Of a DNA stretch of 64,000 nt, positions 8,112 through 16,717 are shown in pieces (position 1 is the first letter of the stretch; every line of letters starts with the position of its first letter). A model generated the notes under the pieces. The model was not told the DNA's origin. It saw only the letters and a list, made by a program, of their open reading frames with translations, and did no database searches. Origin of the DNA: Roseiarcus sp963794655 (GTDB taxonomy: Bacteria; Pseudomonadota; Alphaproteobacteria; Rhizobiales; Beijerinckiaceae); the NCBI GenBank assembly GCA_963794655.1, contig CAWCEV010000003.1, positions 558,001 through 622,000 on the forward strand. Reading direction: 5' to 3'. The position numbers and the translations under genes were made by a program.

Positions 8112-10481
8112 ATGGCGGATGAGAAGCAGCCTGCATATCCCATTCATCTCGATCGCAATCACCTGCCCGAGCCGGAATGGAAATTTCCCAACGCCAAGAT
8201 CGAAATGTATGCGACGGAGTCGAAGCCCGACTTCCCGCCGACCAAGCAGGCGCCCAAGGGCTCGCCCAACATTCTGCTCGTTCTGCTCGACGATGTCGGC
8301 TTCGGCTGGATGAGCGTGACCGGCGGCCTCGTCCGTTCGCCAACGGCCGAGAAGCTATTCAAGCGCGGCCTGCTCTATAATCAGTTCCACACCACGGCGC
8401 TCTGCTCGCCGACCCGCGCCGCCATGCTCACGGGCCGCAATCATCACTCGGTGGCGACGGGCGTCATTCAGGAGATGGCGACGGGCTATCCGGGCTATTG
8501 CGGCGTCATCCCCAAAGGCTGCGCCACCTTCGCCGAGCTCTTGAAACAGTCCGGCTACACCTGCGCGTGGTTCGGCAAGAACCATAATGTGCCGGACAAC
8601 CAGACGAGCCCGGCCGGCCCGTTCAACAACTGGCCGACCAATCAGGGCTTCGACTATTTCTACGGCTTCATCGGCGGCGAGACCGACCAGTTCTATCCAT
8701 CGCTGGTCCGCAACACGACGCCGGTCGAACCGCCGAAGCGGCCGGAAGAAGGCTACCAGCTCACTCGCGACCTGGCCGAGGAGTGCATCGGCTGGGTTCG
8801 CCAGCAGAAGGCGATCGCCCCTGACCGGCCATTCATGGCCTATTTCTCGCCCGGGGCGGCGCACGCCCCGCACCAGCCGCCGCTCGACTGGCGCGGCAAG
8901 AACGCCGGGCGCTTCGACCTGGGCTGGGACAAGTATCGGGAGACCGTTCACGACAACCAGTTGAAGGCGGGCATCATCCCCGCAGGCAGCAAGCTGACCG
9001 AGCGCCCCGAGCAGATTCCCTCATGGGACAGCCAGCCGGAAGAGCACCGCAAGCTGTTCGCGCGTCAGGCGGAGAATTACGCGGATTTTCTCGAGCACAC
9101 CGACTACGAGGTCGGGCGCGTCGTGGACGCGATCGAACATCTTGGCGAACTCGACAACACGCTCGTCATCTACATCATGGGCGACAACGGCTCGAGCGCG
9201 GAAGGCTCGCTTGTCGGCACGCCGAACGAACTCATGAACCTCAACGGACGCCAGCCTTCGCTCGAGGATGCGATGAGCTTCATGGACAAATGGGGCCTGC
9301 CGGGAACGTCGCCGCACTATGCGGTCGGCTGGGCCTTCGCGGGCGACACGCCGTTTCAGTGGACGAAGCAGGTCGCCTCGCATTTCGGCGGCACCCGCAA
9401 CGCGATGGTCGTGTCATGGCCGAAGGGGATCAAGGATCACGGCAAGGTTCGCGCGCAGTTCCATCACTGCATCGATGTCGCGCCGACGCTGCTCGAGATC
9501 GTCGGCACCGCGGAGCCCGCGGTCGTGAACGGCTATATCCAGCGTCCGATCGAGGGGACCAGCTTCGCCTATACATTCGACGCGGCAAACGCGTCCGCGC
9601 CCAGCCGTCACACCCATCAATATTTCGAAATGCTGGGCAACCGGGCCATGTACGCCAACGGATGGATCGCATCGTGCCGTCATGGACGCCTCCCGTGGGA
9701 GACGGGCGCCCCGGCGACGGACTTCGGGCACGACAAGTGGGAGCTCTATCACCTGGAGGAGGACTTCAGCCAAGCCGTCGATCTCGCCGAGAAAGAGCCG
9801 ACCAAACTGCGCGAGCTGCAGGATCTCTTCATGGCGGAAGCCGCCAAATACAACGTGCTGCCGCTCGACGACCGGTTCGCGGAACGGATGGACGTGACGC
9901 TGAGGCCGGGCTTTTTCACCGGGCGCGACACGGTCACGTTCTATCCCGGCATGACGCGGCTGCCGGAAGGCAGCGGGCCGAAGCTTGTGGGCGCCCCATT
10001 CACGCTCACGGCGCCGGTCGAGATTCCGAAGGAGGGCGCGGAAGGCGTCATTTTCGCGATCGGCGGCGACGCGGGTGGGTTCTCGCTCTTCCTGTGGGAA
10101 GGAAAGGTGAGGTTCCACTACAATTTCTTCGCGATCAAACGCTACGACGTCGTTTCCCCCGACAGGCTCGCGCCGGGCAAGCACACGGTCGAACTCAAGT
10201 TCGCGCCCGAATCGCCGAAGCCCGGCTCACCTGCAAAGGTCGCGCTGTCCATCGACGGCAAGCATGTCGCCGACGGCCGCATCTATGAGCAGGTGCCGAT
10301 GCGCTTCGGCACGGAGTCCATGGATGTCGGCATGGATTGCGTGTCGCCGGTCTGCGAGGACTACGCGAAAAAAGGCCTGTTCCCGTTCACCGGCGCGATC
10401 GAATCGGTGGGCTTTTCGTTCGGCGCGCACGAGCAGCCGGGCGGCATGGACAGGCTCAAGCTCGCGACGCGGATGGACTGA
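8112..10481 (+). CDS. Type I arylsulfatase (formylglycine-dependent)
   Basis: Large sulfatase of 789 aa. The phosphatase-like fold begins at SPNILLVLLDDVGFG, where the paired Asp residues are metal ligands, and the C98-S-P-T-R sequence is the formylglycine modification site (CxPxR), followed by AAMLTGRNHHS. Further metal and substrate residues are seen in MGDNGSSAEG. A C-terminal beta-sandwich of about 200 residues ends with FPFTGAIESVGFSFG. The length and C-terminal domain match long arylsulfatases found in soil alphaproteobacteria rather than the roughly 500-aa enzymes. No signal peptide is visible with this start, so a cytoplasmic location is likely. ATG at 8112 follows GGGAGGAAAGCGCT. Activity requires a maturase, which is not in the window. 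Confidence 0.9.
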   Translation: MADEKQPAYPIHLDRNHLPEPEWKFPNAKIEMYATESKPDFPPTKQAPKGSPNILLVLLDDVGFGWMSVTGGLVRSPTAEKLFKRGLLYNQFHTTALCSPTRAAMLTGRNHHSVATGVIQEMATGYPGYCGVIPKGCATFAELLKQSGYTCAWFGKNHNVPDNQTSPAGPFNNWPTNQGFDYFYGFIGGETDQFYPSLVRNTTPVEPPKRPEEGYQLTRDLAEECIGWVRQQKAIAPDRPFMAYFSPGAAHAPHQPPLDWRGKNAGRFDLGWDKYRETVHDNQLKAGIIPAGSKLTERPEQIPSWDSQPEEHRKLFARQAENYADFLEHTDYEVGRVVDAIEHLGELDNTLVIYIMGDNGSSAEGSLVGTPNELMNLNGRQPSLEDAMSFMDKWGLPGTSPHYAVGWAFAGDTPFQWTKQVASHFGGTRNAMVVSWPKGIKDHGKVRAQFHHCIDVAPTLLEIVGTAEPAVVNGYIQRPIEGTSFAYTFDAANASAPSRHTHQYFEMLGNRAMYANGWIASCRHGRLPWETGAPATDFGHDKWELYHLEEDFSQAVDLAEKEPTKLRELQDLFMAEAAKYNVLPLDDRFAERMDVTLRPGFFTGRDTVTFYPGMTRLPEGSGPKLVGAPFTLTAPVEIPKEGAEGVIFAIGGDAGGFSLFLWEGKVRFHYNFFAIKRYDVVSPDRLAPGKHTVELKFAPESPKPGSPAKVALSIDGKHVADGRIYEQVPMRFGTESMDVGMDCVSPVCEDYAKKGLFPFTGAIESVGFSFGAHEQPGGMDRLKLATRMD

Positions 10482-10504
10482 TCCCGCGCCCCACGAAAGC
10501 GAGG

Positions 10505-11248
10505 CTATCGAATCGGAAAGTCGAAATACGTGTCGGGATAGGGTTCGGCGTTCAACGTGAAATGCCACCACTCCGGCTCGTAGGGATTGAAGCCATATTG
10601 CGTCATCGCCGCGCGCAACGTCGCTCGATTGGCCCGGGCCTCGGCGCTGACGTCCGTGGCGGCGAAGGCGCTTTTCGGACTGAAACAGTCGAAGCTCGTT
10701 CCCATGTCGAGCGACGACTCCAGGGGTCGTGACTCGAACGGCCCGTCACACTCCCCGCCGTGGTCAGGCGTAGGAAGCTTTGCGTCCGCGAGACGTACGA
10801 GGCCGACGTCGAGAGTTGAGCCGCGCGAATGTCCGGATTTCGATGCGATATAGCCGAGCTTTATCAAATCGCGCCGGTCGACGTGCGGATAGAACACGTT
10901 CTTCAGCGGAGAATCCTGGTTGCCTTCAACCCACGACACGAAGAAATCGACCGCGGTCGCGGGCCTGTAACAGTCGTAGACCTTCAGCGCCAATGCTTGT
11001 TCGTTGAGATAACGCTCGACATTGACCAGCGCTTCCGCGGCCTGCTTCGTCAAGATGCACTCCGCCCGCTCGTATCCGGGCGCGACCTCGCCGGTGAAAT
11101 TGAACGTCGTGGCGTATCGAATATCCTGACGGATGTTTGGGGAAACGTCCCGGAGGCGCGCAAACCCGGCCGGCAGATCATTCGCCCAACCCGGGCCGCC
11201 GCATGAGAGCGTCAGGAGCGACAGCGCGGCAAGAACGCGATTGATCAT
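10505..11248 (-). CDS. M15D family D-alanyl-D-alanine dipeptidase (VanX/DdpX-like)
   Basis: Zinc peptidase of 247 aa that would hydrolyse D-Ala-D-Ala in the periplasm. Residues 1 to about 23 are a signal peptide (MINRVLAALSLLTLSCGGPG). Zinc and catalytic residues are visible: H140 and D147 in SGHSRGSTLDV, and E226 and H229 in PEWWHF. The conserved Arg lies in YDCYRPATAV. The frame is open upstream, but the ATG at 11248 gives the signal peptide. Periplasmic VanX homologues in proteobacteria (DdpX) are linked to recycling of D-Ala-D-Ala as a nutrient rather than to vancomycin resistance; no vanH or vanA homologue is nearby. Confidence 0.9.
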   Translation of the reverse strand: MINRVLAALSLLTLSCGGPGWANDLPAGFARLRDVSPNIRQDIRYATTFNFTGEVAPGYERAECILTKQAAEALVNVERYLNEQALALKVYDCYRPATAVDFFVSWVEGNQDSPLKNVFYPHVDRRDLIKLGYIASKSGHSRGSTLDVGLVRLADAKLPTPDHGGECDGPFESRPLESSLDMGTSFDCFSPKSAFAATDVSAEARANRATLRAAMTQYGFNPYEPEWWHFTLNAEPYPDTYFDFPIR

Positions 11249-11340
11249 TCCGGCGCCCCCAATTCCGTCAGTTTGGCGCGCGATCCCACGCCCGCACTGA
11301 CGGCCTCGGCCGGAAGGCAGGTTCGGCCGCTGGACTGAAG

Positions 11341-11706
11341 CTACTCTCCCCGCCGCGCCGCCGCAGCCCATTCGAGCGCAGCTCGCTTGTCGGCCTCGGC
11401 GAACAGCCGAACCGTAACCGGCGATACGTCGAAACCGCTGAGCCGGGCTTCGTCCATCCGTCCGTTGTCTGTCACGACCGCGAGCTTGACCAGCGCCTTA
11501 TGGGCAAGCGAGGCATTCGTAAGCCCCCGCGCCAACTCGGCGAAATAACCGTCGAAGTCGGGATCGATCACGACGACCAGGCCGGTCGCGGCGTCGGACT
11601 GGCCTAGCGCCGCATCGATCGCCGCTTCGACATCGCGCGCCATCACCGTGCCGCTGGCCCGCAATGCGAGCGCGTGCGTAGGAGCGTCCTGCACTCGTTC
11701 CAGCAT
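11341..11706 (-). CDS. SpoIIAA-like (STAS fold) family protein
   Basis: A 121-residue cytoplasmic protein resembling the SpoIIAA-like family (PF11964). The pattern is MLERV, then ALALRASGTVMARDVEAA, GLVVVIDPDFDGYFAELARG, KLAVVTDNGRM and VRLFAEADKRAALEWA, which alternates strands and amphipathic helices as in STAS domains. Such proteins may bind lipids or act as anti-anti-sigma-like adaptors, but no function is firmly established. I chose ATG at 11706 because GGGAGGAAACGGCCG precedes it and the family normally begins with M-[IL]-E. The frame extends 20 residues upstream without any support. Confidence 0.72.
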   Translation of the reverse strand: MLERVQDAPTHALALRASGTVMARDVEAAIDAALGQSDAATGLVVVIDPDFDGYFAELARGLTNASLAHKALVKLAVVTDNGRMDEARLSGFDVSPVTVRLFAEADKRAALEWAAAARRGE

Positions 11707-11834
11707 CGGCCGTTTCCTCCCGCAGGCGTCGACGCCGACAAGCGTTCCCTCGCCCTTGGCCGTCATAGCAGATCGGCGGGCGACCTTGCGAGCGGCGACA
11801 GCGACCGGCTCTGCGTCGGATCGCCGCGCCGGCC

Positions 11835-12233
11835 TCAGCCGGCGGCGAAGCGCTTGGCGAAACTCTCGAGATTGACGACGCCGCGGCGATGCGAGCCCTC
11901 GCCGATGAGCCGCTCTCCATCATGCGCCTCGACCGCGAACAGGAGGCTGCGGCCGGAGACCTCGACCACCCGCGCGGTCGCGACGACGGTGCGCCCCATC
12001 GGCGTCGGGGCAAGATGGCGGATATTGACCTCGCTGCCGACCGTCGCCCAGCCTGGCGGCAAATGCGCCTTGACCGCGTCGCCGGAGGCGATCTCCATCG
12101 CGAGGATCATCATCGGGGTGCCATAGACGAACGGCATGCCCTCTACATGGGCGCCGACGGTCATGTCGCGCGTGACCACGACCTCCTTGCGGCCGGTCAT
12201 GCCGACGCGCACGTTCTCAAGCGGCTCGGTCAT
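11835..12233 (-). CDS. Hotdog-fold thioesterase (FlK-like)
   Basis: A 132-residue hotdog protein resembling the fluoroacetyl-CoA thioesterase-like family. Visible elements are the opening strand GRKEVVVTRDMTVG, the helix TPMMILAMEIASGDAV, and the long strands TVGSEVNIRHLAPTPMGRTVVATARVVEVSG and SLLFAVEAHDGERLIGEGSHRRGVV. It probably hydrolyses an acyl-CoA; the substrate is unknown. ATG at 12233 (MTEPLENVRVG) is the first start after the ctaE stop and removes an Arg-rich shadow extension. It lies 53 bp downstream of ctaE on the same strand, so it could be co-transcribed with the oxidase genes without being functionally tied to them. Confidence 0.8.
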   Translation of the reverse strand: MTEPLENVRVGMTGRKEVVVTRDMTVGAHVEGMPFVYGTPMMILAMEIASGDAVKAHLPPGWATVGSEVNIRHLAPTPMGRTVVATARVVEVSGRSLLFAVEAHDGERLIGEGSHRRGVVNLESFAKRFAAG

Positions 12234-12286
12234 CGCGGGCTCCGTCGCGGCAAGACGATGCGGACCGCCCCGCTCCGGGCGCGGCC

Positions 12287-13141
12287 CTACCCCGTCGCCC
12301 CTTCGATCGCCGCGCCCCACGAACCCCAGATGTAAATGCAGCTGAACAGGAACAGCCAGACGACGTCGACGAAATGCCAGTACCAGGCGGCGAACTGGAA
12401 ACCGACGTGGTGGCGGGGCGTCAGTTGCCCCATCCAGGCGCGCGCGAGACAAACGAACAGGAAAATCACGCCGATGATCACATGCGCGCCGTGAAAGCCA
12501 GTCGCCATGAAGAAGGTCGCGCCGTAGATCGAATTCTTGAAGCTGAACGGCGCGTGGATATATTCATACGCCTGCGTGAAGACGAACAGGGCGCCGAGCG
12601 CGATCCCGAGCGCCAAGAAATTCTTGAACTTCTGGCGGTCGCCCTCGCGCAATTCGTCATGGGCGACGTTCACCGCCGCGCTCGACGTCAGCAGGACGAA
12701 GGTGTTCATCAGCGGCAACGCCCACGGATTGATCACTTCCGTGCCCTTCGGCGGCCAGATCCCGCCGCTGAAATCGAGAAGCCCGTAGGTCTGCGGATCA
12801 GCAGGATTGAGCGAATTCCAGAAGAAGGCCCAGAACCACGCGACGAAGAACATCACTTCGGAGGCGATGAACAGAATCATGCCAAAGGTCAGGCCATGGC
12901 GCACCATGATATTGTGGTAGCCGCCCTGCGCCTCGGACACGACATCGCGCCACCACCCCGCCATGGTGAACAGGATGCCCGCGATACCAATCGTCAGGAG
13001 TCCGGCGCCCAAGCCCGACCCGTGCATGAACAATATGAGACCAAAGGCCGTGAGAAACCCGACAGCCGCGCCCACAATCGGCCAGGGGCTAGGCTCGACC
13101 AGATGAAATCCCGGCCGGTCCGGAACCGCCGCGTCGGTCAT
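12287..13141 (-). CDS. ctaE: Cytochrome c oxidase subunit III
   Basis: Membrane subunit III (284 aa) of the aa3-type cytochrome c oxidase. It begins with a short N-terminal segment (FHLVEPSPWPIVGA) and has seven hydrophobic helices. Family signatures include the WWRDVVSEAQGGYH loop, the helix with LIFASEVMFF-like spacing (FIASEVMFFVAWFWAFFWN), the GFHGAHVIIGVIFLFV helix and the terminal AAWYWHFVDVVWLFLF segment. Subunit III stabilises the catalytic core and supports proton uptake. It is the last gene of the ctaC-ctaD-ctaG-ctaE cluster, starting 19 bp after the ctaG stop. Confidence 0.95.
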   Translation of the reverse strand: MTDAAVPDRPGFHLVEPSPWPIVGAAVGFLTAFGLILFMHGSGLGAGLLTIGIAGILFTMAGWWRDVVSEAQGGYHNIMVRHGLTFGMILFIASEVMFFVAWFWAFFWNSLNPADPQTYGLLDFSGGIWPPKGTEVINPWALPLMNTFVLLTSSAAVNVAHDELREGDRQKFKNFLALGIALGALFVFTQAYEYIHAPFSFKNSIYGATFFMATGFHGAHVIIGVIFLFVCLARAWMGQLTPRHHVGFQFAAWYWHFVDVVWLFLFSCIYIWGSWGAAIEGATG

Positions 13142-13160
13142 TGCCTTCTCCCGTTGATTG

Positions 13161-13784
13161 TCATCCCGCCGACCCGGCGCGATCAGCCGAACGCGCGGGC
13201 GCGGGCTTCTCGGACGGCGGGGCGAACAGGGTATAGGACAGAGTGATCGAATCGACCTTCGCCATCAACTCGTCGGTTTCGAGCGACGGATCGAGGAAGA
13301 AGACCACCGGCCATTCCGCGGTCTCATGCGGGCCGAGATGCTGCTCGGTGAAGCAGAAGCACGAGATCTTGTCGAAATATTCGCCGGAGACTTCGGGGCT
13401 CACGTTGAAGGTCGCGCGGGCCTCGGTCGGTTTGTCGGTGAGATTGCGCGCGCGAAAAAAGACCGTGATGGTCTTGCCGGTGCGGATCCGGACCGACTCG
13501 CTCTCCGGCTCGAAGCTCCAGTCGAGGCCCGGCGCGACATTGGTGTCGAAGCCCACGCGCAGAACCCGATGGCCTTCCGCGTCCGTATTGGTCGCCACGC
13601 GCTGCGGCGTGCCCTCGTAGCCTGTCGCGCGGCAGAAGGCTGAGTAGAAGGGCGCGGCGGCGTAAGTGAGACCAATCATACCCGCTGCGAACGCGATCCC
13701 TCCCAACCCGATCAGCCGATTGTTGCGGCCCGTACGACCGCCAACCGAGACGGTGCGGCCATCGTGATCGCCCGAGGAGGTCAC
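13161..13784 (-). CDS. ctaG: Cytochrome c oxidase assembly protein CtaG (Cox11)
   Basis: Copper chaperone of 207 aa that delivers copper to the CuB site of subunit I. A single N-terminal membrane anchor (LIGLGGIAFAAGMIGLTYAA) is followed by the conserved YSAFCRATGY segment and an immunoglobulin-like periplasmic domain. The copper-binding pair is in ISCFCFTEQ, preceded by YFDK. Length and order match alphaproteobacterial CtaG. The start codon overlaps the ctaD stop by 4 bp (ATGA), showing translational coupling. In many relatives ctaB and a small coxF-like gene lie between ctaD and ctaG; both are absent here. Confidence 0.95.
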   Translation of the reverse strand: MTSSGDHDGRTVSVGGRTGRNNRLIGLGGIAFAAGMIGLTYAAAPFYSAFCRATGYEGTPQRVATNTDAEGHRVLRVGFDTNVAPGLDWSFEPESESVRIRTGKTITVFFRARNLTDKPTEARATFNVSPEVSGEYFDKISCFCFTEQHLGPHETAEWPVVFFLDPSLETDELMAKVDSITLSYTLFAPPSEKPAPARSADRAGSAG

Positions 13785-15499
13785 GCTGCGCTCCCGTGCC
13801 CCGCAATGGCCGGCGCATGGTCGTGTTCATCACCCACGATGTGGGGCGGCGTTTCCCAGGTGTGGAACGGCGGTGGGGAAGGCAATTGCCACTCGAGCGT
13901 CGTGGCTCCAGCTCCCCACGGGTTGTCCCCGGCAACACGTTTCACCTTGAACGCGTCATAGAGGACGTAAAGGAATATGAGGGTGCCCGCGCCACCAATG
14001 AATGCTCCGATCGACGACACCATGTTCCAGAAAGCGTAGGCCTCAGTATAGTCGACGACCCGCCGGGGCATTCCCTGGAAGCCAAGGAAATGCTGGGGAA
14101 AAAAGGCGAGGTTGATGCCTACGAAGGACACCCAGAAGTGCCATTTCGCCAGCCTCTCGTCATAGAGATAGCCGCTCATTTTCGGGAACCAGTAGTAGAA
14201 GCCGGCGAAGATCGAAAACACCGCCCCGAGCGACATCACGTAGTGAAAATGCGCAACGACGTAGTAGGTGTCGTGCAGATAGCGGTCGATCGCCGCGTTG
14301 GCGAGCACAACGCCGGTGACGCCGCCGACGGTGAAGACGAAGACAAAGCCGATAGCCCACAACATCGGCGCCCTGAGCGAAATCGAGCCGCCCCACATCG
14401 TCGCCAGCCACGAGAAGACTTTCACCCCCGTCGGCACCGCGATCACCATCGTGGCGAAGACGAAATAACGCTGCGCGTTGAGCGACATGCCGGTCGTGAA
14501 CATGTGATGGGCCCAGACGGCGAAGCCGAGGAAGGCGATGGCCAGCATCGCGTAGACCATGCCTACATAACCAAAGATGGGCTTTCTCGAAAACGTCGCC
14601 ACGACCTGGCTGATCATGCCGAAGCCGGGGATGATGAGGATGTAGACCTCAGGATGGGCGAAGAACCAGAACAGGTGCTGGAACAGGATCGGGTCGCCGC
14701 CGCCGGCCGGATCGAAGAAGGTGGTGTGGAAGTTGCGGTCCGTCAGCAGCATGGTGAGCGCTCCCGCCAACACTGGGAGCGACAGAAGAAGCAGAAACGC
14801 GGTCAGCAGCACCGACCACGGGAACAGGGGCATGCGGAACATCGTCATGCCCGGCGCGCGCATGTTGAAGATCGTTGCGATGAAATTTATCGAGCCTAGA
14901 ATCGAAGACGCGCCGGCGAGATGCATCGACAGGATCACAAAATCGGCCGCCGGGCCGGGAGTTCCGACAGTCGATGACATCGGCGGGTAAAGCACCCAAC
15001 CGCCGCCGAAGCCGTGCATGCCCGGCGAGCCTTCGGCAAACATGGAACACATGAGAAGCAGGAACGACGCGACCAGAAGCCAAAACGACATATTGTTCAG
15101 CCTGGGAAACGCCATGTCCGGCGCGCCGATCATGAGCGGCACCATCCAGTTGCCGAACCCGCCCATCATGGCGGGCATCACCATGAAAAAGATCATGATG
15201 ATCGCGTGGCTGCTGAAAAATACGTTGTACATGTTTTTCGCGGCGTCGGGCGAACCGTCGCCGGACATAATCGCGGAAATCCAGGGGAAAACGTGCACGC
15301 CCGGCGACATCAGTTCGGCCCGGATCATGATCGAAAGCACGGCTCCGATCACGCCAGCGAAAATCGCGAAGATGAGATAAAGCGTCCCGATATCCTTGTG
15401 ATTGGTGGAATAGAGGAACCGCCGCCACCCGGTCGGGAGGTGGTGATCTTCGTGATGAGCCTCAACGCCGTGATGGCTGAGGTCGGTGACGGACGCCAT
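13781..15499 (-). CDS. ctaD: Cytochrome c oxidase subunit I (aa3 type)
   Basis: Catalytic subunit I (572 aa) carrying heme a and the heme a3-CuB centre. The sequence opens with STNHKDIGTLY and has twelve hydrophobic helices. The HPEVYILIIPGFGMIS segment holds the CuB His and the cross-linked Tyr of the K channel, HHMFTTGM carries the other CuB His pair, and HFHYVMSLGAVF holds the heme ligands. The D-channel region is seen in FGNWMVPLMIGAPDMAFPRLN. ATG at 15499 (MASVTDLSHHG) is preferred over the longer frame, whose extension is the shadow of the intergenic region. A His-rich N-terminus (HHGVEAHHEDHH) is noteworthy and could bind metal. Confidence 0.97.
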   Translation of the reverse strand: MASVTDLSHHGVEAHHEDHHLPTGWRRFLYSTNHKDIGTLYLIFAIFAGVIGAVLSIMIRAELMSPGVHVFPWISAIMSGDGSPDAAKNMYNVFFSSHAIIMIFFMVMPAMMGGFGNWMVPLMIGAPDMAFPRLNNMSFWLLVASFLLLMCSMFAEGSPGMHGFGGGWVLYPPMSSTVGTPGPAADFVILSMHLAGASSILGSINFIATIFNMRAPGMTMFRMPLFPWSVLLTAFLLLLSLPVLAGALTMLLTDRNFHTTFFDPAGGGDPILFQHLFWFFAHPEVYILIIPGFGMISQVVATFSRKPIFGYVGMVYAMLAIAFLGFAVWAHHMFTTGMSLNAQRYFVFATMVIAVPTGVKVFSWLATMWGGSISLRAPMLWAIGFVFVFTVGGVTGVVLANAAIDRYLHDTYYVVAHFHYVMSLGAVFSIFAGFYYWFPKMSGYLYDERLAKWHFWVSFVGINLAFFPQHFLGFQGMPRRVVDYTEAYAFWNMVSSIGAFIGGAGTLIFLYVLYDAFKVKRVAGDNPWGAGATTLEWQLPSPPPFHTWETPPHIVGDEHDHAPAIAGHGSAA

Positions 15500-15549
15500 G
15501 GTTAACAACTCCGGTGCTGCATGAACGGCAGGCCCATGACCGCGCCGAT

Positions 15550-16401
15550 CTAAGGTTTGACGAGCGGCGCCGCCGCGAGACGAACGCCATCCGAAGATGC
15601 GAACTGCTTCTTGGCCTCGATGAGCCAGGCTTCGTAGTCCGCCTGACTGACGACGCGGACGTTGATCGGCATGAAGGCGTGATCGATGCCGCAGATGTTC
15701 GAGCACTGGCCATAGAACATGCCGACCTGGTCAGCTTTGAACCAGGTCTTGTTCAGCCGGCCGGGGATCGCGTCGATCTTGATTCCGAACGAGGGAACAG
15801 AGAACGAGTGAATGACGTCCTGCGAGACCACGTCAAGCTCCACCACCTTGCCGACTGGAACGACCATTTCATGGTCGGCCGTGATGACGTTCGGCTGGCC
15901 AGGTTTCAGGTCCTTATCCTCGACATAGAGCGAATCGAAGGAAAATCCGCCTTCCGATTTCGGGTAGCCGTAGTTCCAGTGCCATTGCGAGGCTGTCACC
16001 TTGAGCGTCAGGTCGGGCGCGGGGATGATGAGTTGTTGCGCGAGCAACCGGAACGAAGGTACGGCAATGATGACTAGAATAAGCGCCGGCGCCACCGTCC
16101 AGGCAAATTCGAGCAGAGCGTTGTGCGTGCGGCGGGAGGGCACGGGGTTTGCGGTCTCGTTGAACCGCCAAACGATATAAACGATCAGCACCAGCACCAG
16201 CAACGAGATGAAAGTGATTGCCGGAAGCAGTATCGAGTTATGAAACCAGAACATGCCATCGGCAATTTCCGTGTTTGCCGGCAGAAAGCCGATCCCCCCG
16301 GATTTGGGAGCGCCGACGACCTGCGCGTCCGCCTGCGCCGAGACGAGCCCTGCCCCAAGCGCCGCGAGGCCCGCCATGACCGCGTTTAAGGTGACGCGCA
16401 T
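15550..16401 (-). CDS. ctaC: Cytochrome c oxidase subunit II
   Basis: Subunit II (283 aa), which accepts electrons from cytochrome c through the binuclear CuA centre. A signal peptide covers residues 1 to about 26 (MRVTLNAVMAGLAALGAG), followed by two membrane helices (ILLPAITFISLLVLVLIVYI and FAWTVAPALILVIIAVPSF). The periplasmic cupredoxin domain contains SQWHWNYGYP for electron entry, VIHSFSVPSFG with the first CuA His, and GQCSNICGIDHAFMPI with the two Cys, the second His and the Met ligand. The preferred start is ATG at 16401. It is the first gene of the oxidase cluster and is 50 bp upstream of ctaD. Confidence 0.96.
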   Translation of the reverse strand: MRVTLNAVMAGLAALGAGLVSAQADAQVVGAPKSGGIGFLPANTEIADGMFWFHNSILLPAITFISLLVLVLIVYIVWRFNETANPVPSRRTHNALLEFAWTVAPALILVIIAVPSFRLLAQQLIIPAPDLTLKVTASQWHWNYGYPKSEGGFSFDSLYVEDKDLKPGQPNVITADHEMVVPVGKVVELDVVSQDVIHSFSVPSFGIKIDAIPGRLNKTWFKADQVGMFYGQCSNICGIDHAFMPINVRVVSQADYEAWLIEAKKQFASSDGVRLAAAPLVKP

Positions 16402-16717
16402 ACCAACTCTGTCTCCGTGACTCTGTATCACAAGCGTCTCTCGTCCGGCGCAGCGCCTATTTCGCGCGCCCATCGAATCCGCCGCGGCCGGACAATAGAC
16501 GCCGCGGCGCAACATTGACAAACGAAAAATTCTCTCCGCCTTTCCGCCGCAATGTCTCCCGGCGCTATCTCAAGATCGTCCGGACCTATCGGCTGGGGCT
16601 CGACCGGCGGGTCAGACAATTTTGTGCTTGGCGGACCGCGCCGGCGCCCGCAATATGCCGTGGAGCCCCCTGGGCTTAGGCTGCCGCGGGCGGCGCGGCG
16701 CCTCTAAGGGACGCGTC
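16402..16717. other. Divergent intergenic region between ctaC and a coiled-coil gene
   Basis: A 316-bp gap with no gene. It must hold the promoter of the ctaC operon on the minus strand and a promoter for the gene at 16718 on the plus strand. A candidate minus-strand promoter is listed separately. Confidence 0.5.
16492..16521 (-). promoter_or_regulatory. Candidate sigma70-type promoter of the ctaC operon
   Basis: On the minus strand TTGTCA (16516-16521) and TATTGT (16492-16497) are separated by 18 bp, about 90 bp upstream of the ctaC start. The -35 box matches the consensus in 5 of 6 positions and the -10 in 4 of 6. Placement is sensible for the operon, but the match is moderate and unverified. 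Confidence 0.35.

Noticed and set aside
10505..11248. Vancomycin resistance locus
   Set aside because: The VanX-like dipeptidase is periplasmic and no vanH, vanA, vanR or vanS homologue is adjacent.
13796..14899. 367-codon plus-strand frame
   Set aside because: Antisense to ctaD; composition is Arg/Glu/His-rich with no homology pattern.
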